A DNA stretch of 64,000 nt from Bacillus litorisediminis (GCF_022808645.1 NZ_JAKZKT010000023.1:1-64000); one strand, 5' to 3'. Shown: positions 53,829 through 64,000, counted from the stretch's first letter. Notes: a model not told the origin generated them from the sequence alone. Numbers and translations: made by a program.

Positions 53829-56800
53829 ATGGGGAAAATTACAAAACTGCTGGTTGCAAACAGGGGTGAAATTGCCATTCGTATATTCAGGGCCTGTACG
53901 GAATTGGATATTCGGACGGTTGCCATTTATTCAAAAGAAGACACGGGATCGTATCATCGTTATAAAGCAGATGAAGCTTACTTAGTCGGGGAAGGAAAAA
54001 AGCCCATTGAAGCTTATTTAGACATAGAAGATATTATAAGAATAGCTAAGCAAAGCGGGGTAGATGCAATTCACCCTGGCTACGGATTTTTATCCGAAAA
54101 TATTGAATTAGCAAAACGATGTAAAGAAGAAGGGATAACATTTGTAGGTCCTCATCCAGAGCATCTTTATATTTTTGGCGACAAAGTGAGAGCACGCGAG
54201 GCTGCCAAAAAGGCCGGTGTCCCAGTCGTTCCGGGAAGTGAAGGACCTGTTCAAAGATTGGAAGATGTCATTCAATTTACGAAGCAATATGGTTTTCCCA
54301 TTATTTTAAAAGCGTCCCTTGGCGGCGGGGGCCGCGGAATGAGGGTCGTTCGTTCCCAAGAGGAAATCAGACAGGCTTTTGAACGCGCTAAATCTGAGGC
54401 GAAAGCGGCATTCGGCAACGATGAAGTATATGTTGAAAAAATGATCGAGGCTCCAAAGCATATCGAAGTTCAAATATTGGGTGACCATGAAGGGAACATT
54501 GTTCATTTATTTGAACGAGACTGTTCTGTTCAAAGACGCCATCAAAAAGTTGTTGAGGTTGCACCTTCTGTTTCGTTAAAGGAAAGTGTAAGGAATGAAA
54601 TCTGTACAGCAGCTGTCGAACTTATGAAGAGTGTTGGATACATCAATGCCGGAACAGTTGAGTTTTTAGTCCAAGGAGATCAGTTTTATTTCATTGAGGT
54701 TAATCCGCGGATTCAAGTTGAACATACGATTACTGAACTAATTACCGGAATTGATATTGTTCAGTCACAAATCCTGATTGCACAAGGCTACGGTTTACAT
54801 AGCTCACTTGTGGGGATTCCTCAGCAGAACCATATAAAACCAAATGGATATGCGATCCAGTCCAGAGTGACAACAGAGGACCCGCTTAATCAATTTATGC
54901 CGGATACTGGCAGAATTATTGCTTATCGCTCAGGCGGAGGCTTTGGTGTTCGATTAGATGCGGGGAACGGGTTTCAGGGTGCTGTTATAACGCCTTACTA
55001 TGATTCATTATTAGTAAAGGTATCGACTTGGGCATTAACCTTTGAACAAGCAGCAAAGAAGATGGTCCGGAACCTTCAGGAATTCAGAATAAGGGGGATT
55101 AAAACCAATATTCCGTTCCTGGAAAATGTAGTAAAGCACAAAAAATTCCTTTCAGGTGAGTATACGACCCATTTCATCGACGAAACACCTGAATTGTTCA
55201 ATTTTCCAATCAGCAAAGACCGCGGCACTAAGATGCTCACCTATATTGGGAATGTTACAATCAATGGGTTTCCGGGCATCGAAAAAAAGAAAAAACCAGT
55301 CTTTCCAAGAACGAGAATACCGCAAGTACCAGCAGAGCTTGCTTTTATAAACGGAACGAAGCAGATTCTCGAAGAAAAGGGAGTGGAAGGCTTAACGAAG
55401 TGGGTTAAAGATCAGAAAAAAGTATTGCTGACTGATACTACGTTTCGCGATGCCCATCAATCATTGCTTGCTACAAGAGTCCGTACTATTGATTTAAAAC
55501 ACATTGCTGAACCTACGGCTAAACTCTTGCCAAATTTGTTTTCAGTAGAAATGTGGGGTGGTGCAACCTTCGATGTTGCCTACAGGTTTTTAAAGGAAGA
55601 CCCATGGAAAAGATTGCTTGTTTTACGTGAAAAAATGCCTAATATTTTATTCCAAATGCTCTTGAGAGCGTCAAATGCAGTAGGATATAAAAATTACCCC
55701 GATAATGTGATTCGTGAATTTGTTGAAAAGTCTGCTCAAGCAGGGATTGATGTCTTTCGAATCTTTGACAGTCTAAACTGGGTCAAAGGGATGGAAGTAG
55801 CGATTCAGGCAGTTCGTGACTCAGGAAAAGTGGCAGAAGCTGCAATCTGTTACACAGGCGATATTTTAGATCCTGCACGGGCTAAATATGATCTGAATTA
55901 TTATAAACAGATGGCAAAGGAGCTTGAAAATCAAGGGGCTCATATGCTTGCAATTAAGGATATGGCTGGACTTTTAAAGCCAGAAGCAGCTTATCGCCTT
56001 ATTTCTGCTTTAAAGGAAACAGTTGATATTCCAATCCATCTTCATACTCATGATACAAGCGGCAACGGTATCTTTATGTATGCACGAGCGATAGAAGCCG
56101 GTGTCGATATTGTAGATACAGCTGTATCCACAATGGCTGGTTTAACGTCTCAGCCTAGTGCCAATAGTCTTTATTACGCGCTGCAAGGAAATGAAAGACA
56201 ACCGCAGCTTTCCATTGAAAATTTAGAGGCGCTATCGAATTATTGGGAAGATATTCGCAGAATGTATAAAGATTTTGAAAGCGGCATGATGGCTCCTCAT
56301 CCAGATGTCTATACACATGAAATGCCAGGCGGTCAGTATAGTAACCTTCAGCAGCAGGCGAAAGCCGTTGGTTTGGGAGATCGATGGGATGAAGTCAAAG
56401 AAATGTATGGCAGAGTCAATCAATTGTTTGGGGATATTGTAAAAGTTACACCTTCCTCAAAAGTGGTAGGGGATATGGCTCTGTTCATGGTACAAAATGA
56501 TCTGACAGAAAGTGATGTAATAGAGAAAGGACTTACCCTAGACTTTCCTGATTCAGTTGTAGAGCTATTTGAAGGATATCTTGGACAGCCGTATGGAGGG
56601 TTCCCTGAAGAGCTGCAAAAGGTCATTCTCAAAGGCAGAGAACCGATTACGGTACGTCCTGGAGAATTACTGGATGATGTTGATTTTAATGAAATTAGAG
56701 AAAAACTTGTTCATGAATTGGATAGAAAAGTAACAGACTTTGACGTACTCTCCTATGCACTCTACCCAAAAGTTTTTGAGGAATATAACCAAACAGTCAA

Positions 56801-57269
56801 TCAGTTTGGAGATGTTTCGGTATTAGACACTCCAACATTCCTTTATGGAATGAGACTTGGTGAGGAAATTGAAGTCGAGATTGAAACTGGAAAGACGCTC
56901 ATTGTGAAACTGGTTTCAATCGGCCAGCCGCAAGTTGATGGAACGAGAGTGGTATATTTCGAGTTAAACGGCCAGCCGCGGGAAGTTGTTATAAAAGATG
57001 AAAATATAAAAACCGCTGTTGCAGCAAGAATAAAAGCGAACCCAAAAACTGAATCTCATATTGGTGCGACAATGCCCGGAACGGTCGTTAAACTATTAGT
57101 AGAAAAGGGAGAAAAGGTCAAAAAGGGAGACCATCTTCTTATTACAGAAGCTATGAAAATGGAAACGACGGTTCAGGCGCCATTCGATGGTATTGTCCAA
57201 TCGATTTATGTACAAAATGGTGATTCTATTAATACCGGAGATCTTTTGATCGAGCTAGGCAGGGAATAG
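53829..57269 (+). CDS. pycA: Pyruvate carboxylase
   Basis: PycA carboxylates pyruvate to oxaloacetate with ATP and bicarbonate, refilling the citrate cycle. The 1146-residue protein has the biotin carboxylase domain (1-450: NRGEIAIRIFRA, LGGGGRGMR, EVNPRIQVEHT), the carboxyltransferase domain (about 530-800: TTFRDAHQSLLATR, the WGGATFDVAYRF metal site), the tetramerisation region, and the biotin domain with K1110 in EAMKME. In B. subtilis it is activated by DarB when c-di-AMP is low; DarB is at 17155. ATG 53829 is eight bases after GGAG. Confidence 0.96.
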   Translation: MGKITKLLVANRGEIAIRIFRACTELDIRTVAIYSKEDTGSYHRYKADEAYLVGEGKKPIEAYLDIEDIIRIAKQSGVDAIHPGYGFLSENIELAKRCKEEGITFVGPHPEHLYIFGDKVRAREAAKKAGVPVVPGSEGPVQRLEDVIQFTKQYGFPIILKASLGGGGRGMRVVRSQEEIRQAFERAKSEAKAAFGNDEVYVEKMIEAPKHIEVQILGDHEGNIVHLFERDCSVQRRHQKVVEVAPSVSLKESVRNEICTAAVELMKSVGYINAGTVEFLVQGDQFYFIEVNPRIQVEHTITELITGIDIVQSQILIAQGYGLHSSLVGIPQQNHIKPNGYAIQSRVTTEDPLNQFMPDTGRIIAYRSGGGFGVRLDAGNGFQGAVITPYYDSLLVKVSTWALTFEQAAKKMVRNLQEFRIRGIKTNIPFLENVVKHKKFLSGEYTTHFIDETPELFNFPISKDRGTKMLTYIGNVTINGFPGIEKKKKPVFPRTRIPQVPAELAFINGTKQILEEKGVEGLTKWVKDQKKVLLTDTTFRDAHQSLLATRVRTIDLKHIAEPTAKLLPNLFSVEMWGGATFDVAYRFLKEDPWKRLLVLREKMPNILFQMLLRASNAVGYKNYPDNVIREFVEKSAQAGIDVFRIFDSLNWVKGMEVAIQAVRDSGKVAEAAICYTGDILDPARAKYDLNYYKQMAKELENQGAHMLAIKDMAGLLKPEAAYRLISALKETVDIPIHLHTHDTSGNGIFMYARAIEAGVDIVDTAVSTMAGLTSQPSANSLYYALQGNERQPQLSIENLEALSNYWEDIRRMYKDFESGMMAPHPDVYTHEMPGGQYSNLQQQAKAVGLGDRWDEVKEMYGRVNQLFGDIVKVTPSSKVVGDMALFMVQNDLTESDVIEKGLTLDFPDSVVELFEGYLGQPYGGFPEELQKVILKGREPITVRPGELLDDVDFNEIREKLVHELDRKVTDFDVLSYALYPKVFEEYNQTVNQFGDVSVLDTPTFLYGMRLGEEIEVEIETGKTLIVKLVSIGQPQVDGTRVVYFELNGQPREVVIKDENIKTAVAARIKANPKTESHIGATMPGTVVKLLVEKGEKVKKGDHLLITEAMKMETTVQAPFDGIVQSIYVQNGDSINTGDLLIELGRE

Positions 57270-57270
57270 A

Positions 57271-57302
57271 AAAAGTGCTGCTTTTTAAGCAGCACTTTTT
57301 TG
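57271..57302. terminator. Intrinsic terminator of pycA
   Basis: AAAAAGTGCTGCTT and AAGCAGCACTTTTTT pair perfectly with a T run. Confidence 0.85.
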
Positions 57303-57385
57303 TTATACTTTGAATTATATATTTTTAGCTATGAAGTATGTCTAAATTCTCAGGAATAAAGTACAACGGTCAAAGGATACCCTAT

Positions 57386-57472
57386 TCGAGCGAGGCCACA
57401 GGACGTGCGTTTCGAGCGTGATAACGAAAGCTTGCTGTCGCCTGCGCCTCAAGACTTGGCGTGAGACAAGTT
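57386..57472 (-). repeat. Dispersed repeat family B, copy 3
   Basis: On the minus strand it begins AACTTGTCTCACGCC, contains TTATCACGCTCGAAACG and ends GTCCTGTGGCCTCGCTCGA. It matches the copy at 35070-35159 over most of its length, with the middle diverged. Confidence 0.7.
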
Positions 57473-57476
57473 CTCT

Positions 57477-58427
57477 CTATTGAAGATTGATTTGCTGGCT
57501 CGTTTTTTTAGGTGAATTATAGTATTGATGACTCCTATACAGCAGAAGAATAAAGTAACTTAGCAAAGCAAACAAAAGCGAAATAAAAAGAGCATGTGCT
57601 AAGGCAAAAGCTAAATTTAGATGTGAGAAGACAACTAATGCACCAGCAGTCACCTGCAATGAAACGAGGATAAAAGCCATCATCCATCCATATTTAAGCG
57701 CTTTTTGATCATTATAGTGTTTTAAAACTAGAACCATAATATAACCAATCCAAATAAATACAATTCCTGCCAAGAAACGGTGTCCCATCTGAACCCATTC
57801 GTGAAAATTAGTCGGAAGTAATCTTGACGTATTATTTACACAAAGAGGCCAATCCGGACAAACCAGACTTGCATTCACATGACGTACGAGTGCTCCTGTA
57901 TAAACTACCGCATAGGTATACAGGATAATACCTATTATATGACGCTTCATTTTGCTATCGATAAATAGAGGCTTGTCATTGAATTTTTGCCCGTCCTCGA
58001 AAACAATGAGTGTTAAAAGAAAAACGGATGCAAATGAGATAAGTGAGATTCCGAAATGAAGAGCCAATACAAAATCAGATTGTCCCCATTTTACAGCAGC
58101 AGCACCAATCAAAGCTTGCAGCACCAAAAATAAGAAGGATAATACCGATAAAAATCGGGTTTCTTTTTTGGACCCAAGATACTTCCAACTCAGGATTGAG
58201 AGTGTAAGGACAAAAATCCCTGCTAATCCTGATACAACACGATGTGCCATCTCTATCACTAACTCTGGAGTTATTTCATCAGGAATCAATTGACCATGAC
58301 AGAGGGGCCATGAATCCCCACATCCATCTCCAGAATCTGTTTTTGTTACCAATGCTCCCCCTAATAAAACAAAAAGCATAGCCATAGTTGATAGGACTGC
58401 TATTACTTTTAATCCCCTACGTTGCAT
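57477..58427 (-). CDS. ctaA: Heme A synthase
   Basis: CtaA oxidises the C8 methyl of heme O to give heme A for the aa3-type oxidase. The 316-residue protein has eight hydrophobic helices and four histidine ligands, visible in [25 protein letters not shown] and [17 protein letters not shown] near the N-terminus and CPDWPLC in the second half are the cysteine pairs typical of this type. ATG 58427 follows AAGAAGG; the ATG at 58472 lacks a site. It is divergent from ctaB across a repeat-filled 0.9 kb. Confidence 0.94.
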   Translation of the reverse strand: MQRRGLKVIAVLSTMAMLFVLLGGALVTKTDSGDGCGDSWPLCHGQLIPDEITPELVIEMAHRVVSGLAGIFVLTLSILSWKYLGSKKETRFLSVLSFLFLVLQALIGAAAVKWGQSDFVLALHFGISLISFASVFLLTLIVFEDGQKFNDKPLFIDSKMKRHIIGIILYTYAVVYTGALVRHVNASLVCPDWPLCVNNTSRLLPTNFHEWVQMGHRFLAGIVFIWIGYIMVLVLKHYNDQKALKYGWMMAFILVSLQVTAGALVVFSHLNLAFALAHALFISLLFALLSYFILLLYRSHQYYNSPKKTSQQINLQ

Positions 58428-58506
58428 ATTTTCAACCTTCTTTCCACGTAGGATATGATGTCTTCGGTACAAAAATTAATTCTAGTTTATATAATTGATT
58501 GTTTAA

Positions 58507-58817
58507 GCGGACATATGGATCCGCCGGCGGAACCGATGGCTGCTAGAAACTAGCGTGCATCAACCGCATGGCATTGTTGGTCAGCGGACATATAATCCTT
58601 TATTTTCACGAAAACCGGTATTTATCTTTATTTATCGGACATACGATCCGTTATTTGCCGAAAATCACTCGAAAATTGCCTGTTTTTGTCCTAATAACGG
58701 AAACTAGTGTCCTATATTTTGAAAGTACCGGTTTTTGGACCAAATAGCGGAACCTATGTCCGGAAGAACCTCGAAACCGCTCAACCTTTAGAGTAGAGGA
58801 CATACATTCATTTATTT
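58507..58817. repeat. Family A repeat element, copy 3
   Basis: Forward half-sites are GCGGACATATGGATCCGCC (58507), GCGGACATATAATCCTTTAT (58584) and CGGACATACGATCCGTTATT (58636); inverse half-sites are TAATAACGGAAACTAGTGTC (58692) and AAATAGCGGAACCTATGTCC (58742). A further forward GGACATACATTCATTTATTT is at about 58798. It is non-coding and lies in the ctaA-ctaB intergenic region. Confidence 0.7.
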
Positions 58818-59341
58818 AATCTCTTATTTCTTAAACAAATCCTATCCTATTATACCGCCTATTTTGGAAGTAGCAAATTCGAATATAAAAAATAAGCGGG
58901 ATAAATAAAGCGAATTGACTAGACGAAAGTTTCGCAAACTACTAAAGACTTGATTGGATTCATACAAAAAAATCTCTACCGAATATTATGCTAAAATAAT
59001 CACGAAAAGGGGAGACTTTTCGTCGCTTGACACAAATTAGACATAATTTCAAACGAAGATTTTCACAAAATCGCAACAAAATATGATTTAATAATTGACT
59101 GTAGAGGTCATCATGACCAAATATTGAATGACTGATTTTATTTGTTTCATTGAGCTTTTTGTCTATTATGTGAATTTTATTTTTCATATCCACAAAAGGC
59201 GTTTTTCATGCAATAATTGGTATAGTATAATGAGTAAGGTTCCTATTAGAAAGATTAAGGGCATTATTATTGTTCTACTTCACCTTCTTTATAGGCGAAT
59301 ATTTAACCGGTATCATTGGAACGGAAAGGAGGAGAGTCATA
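58818..59341. other. Intergenic region upstream of ctaB
   Basis: AT-rich sequence without a credible gene; short frames on both strands lack ribosome binding sites. GGTATAGTATAATGAG holds a TATAAT (59226-59231) that is a plausible ctaB -10, but no good -35 is visible 17 bases before it. TTGACA at 59027-59032 has no matching -10 at normal spacing. In B. subtilis this divergent region carries control sites for ctaA and ctaB. Confidence 0.4.
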
Positions 59342-60262
59342 GTGGCTAATACCAAAGTGGCATCAGAAGCGTTAAAAGATTCTGGGGATCTTACTGATAC
59401 AAATGCACTAAAGGATTTCCTTGCTCTTATAAAAATTGGAATTGTAAATTCTAATTTTATAACTACCTTTGCAGGATTATGGCTTGCTCTTCATTTTCAG
59501 AATTTAGGTTTTCTTGATCAAATTGGAACCGTTATTTACACTTTGTTAGGTTCCTCATTAGTAATCGCAGGTTCTTGCAGTATTAATAATTACTATGATA
59601 GAGATATTGATCTTATCATGAGCCGTACTAAGTCCAGACCAACCGTAACAGGGAAAATCACTGGACAACAGGCACTAATTATTGGCTTGTTTTTAATAGC
59701 TGTTGGTACCGGTTTCTTATTAATGACTACTGCAACTGCGGCTTTGATTGGATTAATAGGAGCTTTTTTCTATGTTGTCCTTTATACAATGTGGTCAAAA
59801 AGACGCCATACATTAAACACCGTTGTAGGCAGTTTTTCCGGAGCGGTACCTCCGTTAATTGGGTGGGCAGCTGTTGATCCTACATTGCACATTGTGCCGA
59901 TTATTTTATTTTTAATTATGTTTATTTGGCAGATTCCGCATTTTCTCGCGATTGCCATCAAACGATGTGAAGAATACCGTGCAGCAGGTATTCCAATGCT
60001 GCCTGTTGTCCATGGGTTTGATGTGACAAGAAGACAAATGAATGCGTGGGTAGCTTGTCTTTTGCCTTTACCATTTTATTTATTTTCATTAGGATGGCCA
60101 TTCTTAGTCTTAGCAACTGCCCTAAATGTTGGCTGGCTAGTACTAGGGATTGCGGGCTATAAAATGGAAGATACGGTAAAATGGGCAAATCTCATGTTTA
60201 TTTACTCATTAAATTATTTAACTATCTTGTTTGTTAGCATGATTATTGTTACGCTTATCTAG
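59342..60262 (+). CDS. ctaB: Protoheme IX farnesyltransferase
   Basis: CtaB converts heme B to heme O by adding a farnesyl group, the step before CtaA. The 306-residue UbiA-family membrane protein has about nine helices. The first Asp-rich motif is [15 protein letters not shown] (near 80), and the second region is [20 protein letters not shown] 59342 follows AAAGGAGGAGAG, with seven bases between; the longer frame from 59270 would extend through this site. Confidence 0.94.
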   Translation: MANTKVASEALKDSGDLTDTNALKDFLALIKIGIVNSNFITTFAGLWLALHFQNLGFLDQIGTVIYTLLGSSLVIAGSCSINNYYDRDIDLIMSRTKSRPTVTGKITGQQALIIGLFLIAVGTGFLLMTTATAALIGLIGAFFYVVLYTMWSKRRHTLNTVVGSFSGAVPPLIGWAAVDPTLHIVPIILFLIMFIWQIPHFLAIAIKRCEEYRAAGIPMLPVVHGFDVTRRQMNAWVACLLPLPFYLFSLGWPFLVLATALNVGWLVLGIAGYKMEDTVKWANLMFIYSLNYLTILFVSMIIVTLI

Positions 60263-60346
60263 GCAATTCTTTCTTGTAAAAAGAATTGAATATATGAAGT
60301 ATTTCTTCAAAGAGGATTTCAAAGAAAGAGGGGTTTGATTTACGCT

Positions 60347-61426
60347 ATGAAGAAGCGGCTGCATAAATGGCGAATTATACCAGTTTTAGCCATTGTTTCT
60401 TTTCTGTTAGCGGGTTGTGGTGAACCATTCCTATCGACACTTCAGCCAGCAGGAACAGTGGCCCAATCACAGTTAGAACTAATGATTTTAAGTACGTCTA
60501 TCATGGTTTTAGTGATCGTGGTTGTTACCGTCATTTTCTTAATGGTTGTGATTAAGTTCAGAAGGAAAAAAGGCGATAATGAAATACCGAAACAAGTTGA
60601 AGGTAATCACAAATTAGAAATTATTTGGACTACGATTCCTATTTTGTTACTACTTATTTTAGCTGTTCCTACCGTGGCAGCGACCTTTAATTTTGCTGAT
60701 GTTTCTGGTATGGAAAAAGATGAAGAAGGAAATCGTGACGGATTACTCGTCAACGTAAGGGCGAATCTGTACTGGTGGGAATTTGAATATCCAGATTACG
60801 GGGTTATTACATCACAGGATTTAGTTGTCCCAACCGGTCAAAAAGTATATTTTAACTTAAAGTCCTCTGATGTAAAGCACTCCTTCTGGATTCCAGCGGT
60901 TGGAGGAAAGCTTGATACCAATACTGAAGTTGAAAATAAGTTTTGGCTAGAGTTTGATCCAGAAGCTGCAGATGAAGTAGCAGACAATATTTTCTATGGA
61001 AAATGTGCCGAGCTTTGCGGCCCTTCACATGCTTTTATGGATTTTAAAGTTAAAGCTCTATCCAAAGATGAATTTAATTCATGGATTACAGCGATGCAAA
61101 ATTATGAAGCACCTGACTTAACGGATAACGAATTAGCGCAACAAGGCAGTGAGATTTTCGCACAAAACTGTATTCAGTGTCATGCTATTTCTCCGATTGA
61201 TGAAAGACCGGAGGCAGCCCGTACTGCTCCAAACTTAGCTACGTTCGGGGACAGAGTTAGGATTGCTGGAATTCTGCCTCATGAAGAGGAGTACTTAAAA
61301 GCCTGGTTAGCGGATCCTGAAAAATTAAAGCCAGGAAATAAAATGACAAACACATATCCAGACCTAACCGAGGATCAAATTGATGCTCTAACAGAATATT
61401 TATTTAGCTTAAAAGTTCAAGAATAA
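60347..61426 (+). CDS. ctaC: Cytochrome caa3 oxidase subunit II
   Basis: Subunit II accepts electrons from cytochrome c and carries them to subunit I. The 359-residue protein has a lipoprotein signal (LLAGC), two membrane helices (about 30-55, 75-100), the CuA domain with CAELCGPSH and M (residues about 219-230), and a fused cytochrome c domain with CIQCH near 275 and a distal methionine in GNKMTNTYP. The fusion defines the caa3 type. ATG 60347 lies 13 bases after AAAGAGGGG; a TTG at 60335 is the alternative. Confidence 0.93.
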   Translation: MKKRLHKWRIIPVLAIVSFLLAGCGEPFLSTLQPAGTVAQSQLELMILSTSIMVLVIVVVTVIFLMVVIKFRRKKGDNEIPKQVEGNHKLEIIWTTIPILLLLILAVPTVAATFNFADVSGMEKDEEGNRDGLLVNVRANLYWWEFEYPDYGVITSQDLVVPTGQKVYFNLKSSDVKHSFWIPAVGGKLDTNTEVENKFWLEFDPEAADEVADNIFYGKCAELCGPSHAFMDFKVKALSKDEFNSWITAMQNYEAPDLTDNELAQQGSEIFAQNCIQCHAISPIDERPEAARTAPNLATFGDRVRIAGILPHEEEYLKAWLADPEKLKPGNKMTNTYPDLTEDQIDALTEYLFSLKVQE

Positions 61427-61462
61427 AACAGTATTACCAGTTTTTTTTAGGGAGGTAAAATC

Positions 61463-63334
61463 GTGAGCACCATTGCACAGAAGAAAGGATTTGGCTCAAC
61501 TTTATGGGAATATTTGACTACTGTCGACCATAAAAAAATTGCAATCCTTTATTTAATAGCAGGCGGTTTTTTCTTCATAGTTGGTGGGATCGAGGCATTG
61601 TTAATCCGGATCCAGTTAGCTGTTCCTGATAACGATTTTATTGCTGCAGGTACATTTAATGAAATCATGACAATGCACGGAACAACTATGATCTTTTTGG
61701 CAGCCATGCCATTATTATTCGCCTTTATGAACGCTGTTGTACCTTTGCAGATAGGAGCACGTGACGTTGCGTTCCCATTTGTAAACGCATTAGGTTTCTG
61801 GTTATTCTTCTTTGGAGGAGTATTTCTTAACCTTTCATGGTTCCTTGGAGGAGCTCCAGATGCAGGTTGGACGTCTTACGCAACATTAGCGGTTGAATCT
61901 CAAGGTAATGGAGTTGATTTTTACATTATCGGTCTGCAAATTTCAGGTTTCGGAACATTAATGGCAGGGATTAACTTCCTCGTTACCATTATTACAATGC
62001 GCGCGCCTGGTATGACGTATATGAGAATGCCGCTATTTACTTGGTCCACTTTTGTCGCATCCGCATTAATTTTATTTGCATTCCCTGCATTGACAGTCGG
62101 CATATTCTTATTGATGTTTGACCGTATGTTTGGTGCGAATTTCTTTAATGAAGCTGTTGGCGGTAACTCTATTATTTACGAGCACTTATTCTGGATTTTC
62201 GGTCACCCGGAAGTTTACATCTTGATTTTGCCATCATTCGGGATTTTCTCTGAGATTATTGCTACATTCTCAAGAAAAAGACTATTTGGATATTCATCGA
62301 TGGTATTTGCGACCGTCCTAATTGGTTTCTTAGGATTCATGGTTTGGGCGCACCACATGTTCACAACTGGAATGGGTCCTGTAGCAAACTCGATCTTTGC
62401 GGTAGCAACAATGGCAATTGCCGTACCTACAGGTATCAAAATCTTTAACTGGCTGTTTACGATGTGGGGCGGAAAAATCAGCTTCACCACACCAATGCTG
62501 TACGGAGTCGCATTTATTCCTAGTTTCTTGCTTGGCGGAGTAACAGGGGTTATGTTAGCGGCAGCACCAGCCGATTATCAATATCATGATTCTTACTTTG
62601 TAGTCGCTCACTTCCACTACGTTATTGTTGGTGGGGTAGTATTTGCACTGCTTGCAGCAGCCCATTTCTACTGGCCAATCATGTTTGGTACGAAATTGAA
62701 TGAACTTTTAGGAAAAATTACGTTCTGGCTATTCTTTATAGGCTTCCATTTAACGTTCTTTATCCAGCATTTCCTTGGACTGATGGGAATGCCGCGGAGA
62801 ATTTTCACATTCTTGCCAGATCAAGGATTAGATACCGGAAACCTTGTCAGTTCGATTGGGGCATTATTTATGGCGGTAGCGGTTATCATCTTGCTCGTAA
62901 ATATCATTATCACTTCTGTTAAAAATAAAAAGGTCGGCCGTGATGCCTGGGAAGATGGCCGTACGATGGAATGGGCTCTTCCTGCACCAGCACCTTTCTA
63001 CAACTTCAAGCAGCTCCCGCTAGTACGTGGATTAGATGCTTGGTGGCTAGAAAAAATGGATGGCAAAAAAGAACTAACTCCTGCTGAACCGGTTGGAGAT
63101 ATTCATATGCCGAACAATTCATTCTTGCCGTTTGTTATTTCACTTGGCTTATTTATTGCCGGATTCGGTGCTCTCTATCAGGAAGATGGATACGCTTGGG
63201 GAATCCCGGTTCTCATTATTGGATTAGCCATTACGTTTGGTTCCATGTTAATTCGCTCCATTAAAGATGATCATGGCTACCATATTCACAAAGAAGATTT
63301 AGTGGATGACGATAATAAGGGGGTTAAGGCATAA
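61463..63334 (+). CDS. ctaD: Cytochrome caa3 oxidase subunit I
   Basis: Subunit I is the catalytic proton-pumping subunit with heme a, heme a3 and CuB. The 623-residue protein has more than twelve helices. Key histidines are visible: TMHGTTMIF for heme a, HPEVYILILPSFG (CuB, with the cross-linked tyrosine), WAHHMFTTG (CuB) and DSYFVVAHFHYV (heme a3 and heme a). The start is GTG 61463, after GGGAGG. Its stop overlaps the ctaE ATG by one base. Confidence 0.96.
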   Translation: MSTIAQKKGFGSTLWEYLTTVDHKKIAILYLIAGGFFFIVGGIEALLIRIQLAVPDNDFIAAGTFNEIMTMHGTTMIFLAAMPLLFAFMNAVVPLQIGARDVAFPFVNALGFWLFFFGGVFLNLSWFLGGAPDAGWTSYATLAVESQGNGVDFYIIGLQISGFGTLMAGINFLVTIITMRAPGMTYMRMPLFTWSTFVASALILFAFPALTVGIFLLMFDRMFGANFFNEAVGGNSIIYEHLFWIFGHPEVYILILPSFGIFSEIIATFSRKRLFGYSSMVFATVLIGFLGFMVWAHHMFTTGMGPVANSIFAVATMAIAVPTGIKIFNWLFTMWGGKISFTTPMLYGVAFIPSFLLGGVTGVMLAAAPADYQYHDSYFVVAHFHYVIVGGVVFALLAAAHFYWPIMFGTKLNELLGKITFWLFFIGFHLTFFIQHFLGLMGMPRRIFTFLPDQGLDTGNLVSSIGALFMAVAVIILLVNIIITSVKNKKVGRDAWEDGRTMEWALPAPAPFYNFKQLPLVRGLDAWWLEKMDGKKELTPAEPVGDIHMPNNSFLPFVISLGLFIAGFGALYQEDGYAWGIPVLIIGLAITFGSMLIRSIKDDHGYHIHKEDLVDDDNKGVKA

Positions 63335-63942
63335 TGGAGGCACAAGAAAAATTCACAGTTGAAAATTGGCCTGCGTCCCCAGAAAAAGCCACCCTTGAAG
63401 GAAAAAACAAGTTTTTAGGGTTTTGGTTTTTCCTAGGGGGAGAAACAGTTCTCTTTGCTTCTCTCTTCGCAACCTATTTAGCCTTAGTAGATAGAGAGCA
63501 AGCGGCGGAATTATTTGATCCCAAGCTCGTTTTTATCATGACAATCCTGCTTTTGACAAGCTCGCTTACCAGTGTCTACGCAATGTATCATATGAAGAAC
63601 TTTGCCTTTGCGAAAATGCAGCTTTGGCTCTTTATAACAGTTTTATTAGGTCTTGGCTTCTTAGGCATTGAGATTTATGAGTTTTATCATTATGTTCATG
63701 ATGGCTTTGGATATACTACTAGTGCGTTCAGTTCAGCGTTTTTCACATTAACTGGATTCCATGGAGCGCACGTCACCTTCGGGCTGTCTTGGATTGTTGC
63801 CTTAATGATCCGAAATGCAAGACGCGGATTTGACTTATACACGGCTCCTAAGTTTTATGTAGCAAGTCTTTACTGGCACTTCATTGACGTCGTATGGGTG
63901 TTCATCTTTACAGTTGTATATTTAATGGGAATGGTGGGATAA
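63334..63942 (+). CDS. ctaE: Cytochrome caa3 oxidase subunit III
   Basis: The 202-residue membrane protein has five helices and the family signatures LGFWFFLGGETVLFASLFATY, GFHGAHVTFG (near 145) and YWHFIDVVWVFIFT. Subunit III supports stability and proton uptake of subunit I. It is translationally coupled to ctaD (TAATG). Confidence 0.95.
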   Translation: MEAQEKFTVENWPASPEKATLEGKNKFLGFWFFLGGETVLFASLFATYLALVDREQAAELFDPKLVFIMTILLLTSSLTSVYAMYHMKNFAFAKMQLWLFITVLLGLGFLGIEIYEFYHYVHDGFGYTTSAFSSAFFTLTGFHGAHVTFGLSWIVALMIRNARRGFDLYTAPKFYVASLYWHFIDVVWVFIFTVVYLMGMVG

Positions 63943-63944
63943 TT

Positions 63945-64000
63945 ATGGCGAATCAACAATCAGAATCAGGTAATTCACGTGTTGATCTCGAGTATCGCCG
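63945..64000 (+). CDS. ctaF: Cytochrome caa3 oxidase subunit IV (partial)
   Basis: The reading frame opens three bases after ctaE with MANQQSESGNSRVDLEYRR and runs off the window. The N-terminus and position fit the CtaF subunit IVB of the ctaCDEF operon. Confidence 0.8.
   Translation, partial: MANQQSESGNSRVDLEYR

Noticed and set aside
59128-59349. Plus-strand 73-residue frame before ctaB
   Set aside because: It lacks a ribosome binding site and includes the probable ctaB promoter and Shine-Dalgarno sequence.

Overview
The window is chromosomal core sequence of a low-GC, endospore-forming member of the Bacillaceae. Gene content and order follow the Bacillus subtilis ykvS-ptsHI ... patA-(cheV)-ykyB ... 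ykuE-ykuI-ykuL-ccpC-dapH-dapL ... yknUV ... ktrC-rnjA-rpoY ... ykrA-ykyA-pdhABCD-SR1-speA-yktAB-ykzI-yktC-ylaF-typA-ylaHIJKLMN-ftsW-pycA-ctaABCDEF stretch, with lineage-specific insertions and losses. Family names rest on recognising protein sequences from memory plus synteny; no search was run. No rRNA, tRNA, CRISPR array, prophage or intact insertion sequence was seen.

Layout. 1-7.7 kb: a lipoprotein, a CPBP membrane protease, YkvS, a LysM/SleB-type cell wall hydrolase (YkvT), the phosphotransferase genes ptsH-ptsI without ptsG, and the divergent ykwB/ykwC pair. 7.7-8.4 kb: a 684-bp repeat element containing a 193-bp tandem array. 8.5-20.6 kb: aminotransferase patA, a CheW-only protein where cheV normally lies, ykyB, a two-gene fluoride channel (crcB pair), the Tat-exported phosphoesterase YkuE, a C39-like lipoprotein, the EAL-like YkuI, the c-di-AMP sensor CbpB/DarB (YkuL), the citrate-cycle repressor CcpC, and dapH-dapL of lysine/diaminopimelate synthesis. 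20.9-28.8 kb: a heterodimeric ABC exporter, KtrC, RNase J1 with RNA polymerase epsilon (RpoY), and a HAD phosphatase. 29-35 kb: YkyA and the four-gene pyruvate dehydrogenase operon with a structured leader and a hairpin between pdhB and pdhC. 35-44.6 kb: small lipoproteins, a BCCT osmolyte transporter, a polysaccharide deacetylase, the dual-function RNA SR1 (peptide SR1P), arginine decarboxylase speA and the ykt genes. 44.8-57.3 kb: typA and the yla cluster to ftsW and pyruvate carboxylase. 57.4-64 kb: heme A synthesis (ctaA, ctaB) and caa3 cytochrome c oxidase (ctaCDE, start of ctaF).

Together the genes link sugar uptake (HPr/enzyme I), pyruvate entry into the citrate cycle (PDH, PycA), control of that flux (CcpC, SR1P, DarB) and the terminal oxidase. 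DarB, KtrC and PycA are three points of the c-di-AMP network in one window. Between genes lie several families of dispersed repeats: CGGACAT/GGATCC elements at three loci (A), an AACTTGGCTAGCGCC-type family at three loci (B), one GTTGATTT-bounded element, and a nested palindrome resembling paired insertion-sequence ends. The repeats are the least explained sequence here. Many genes use TTG or GTG starts, fixed by their ribosome binding sites.
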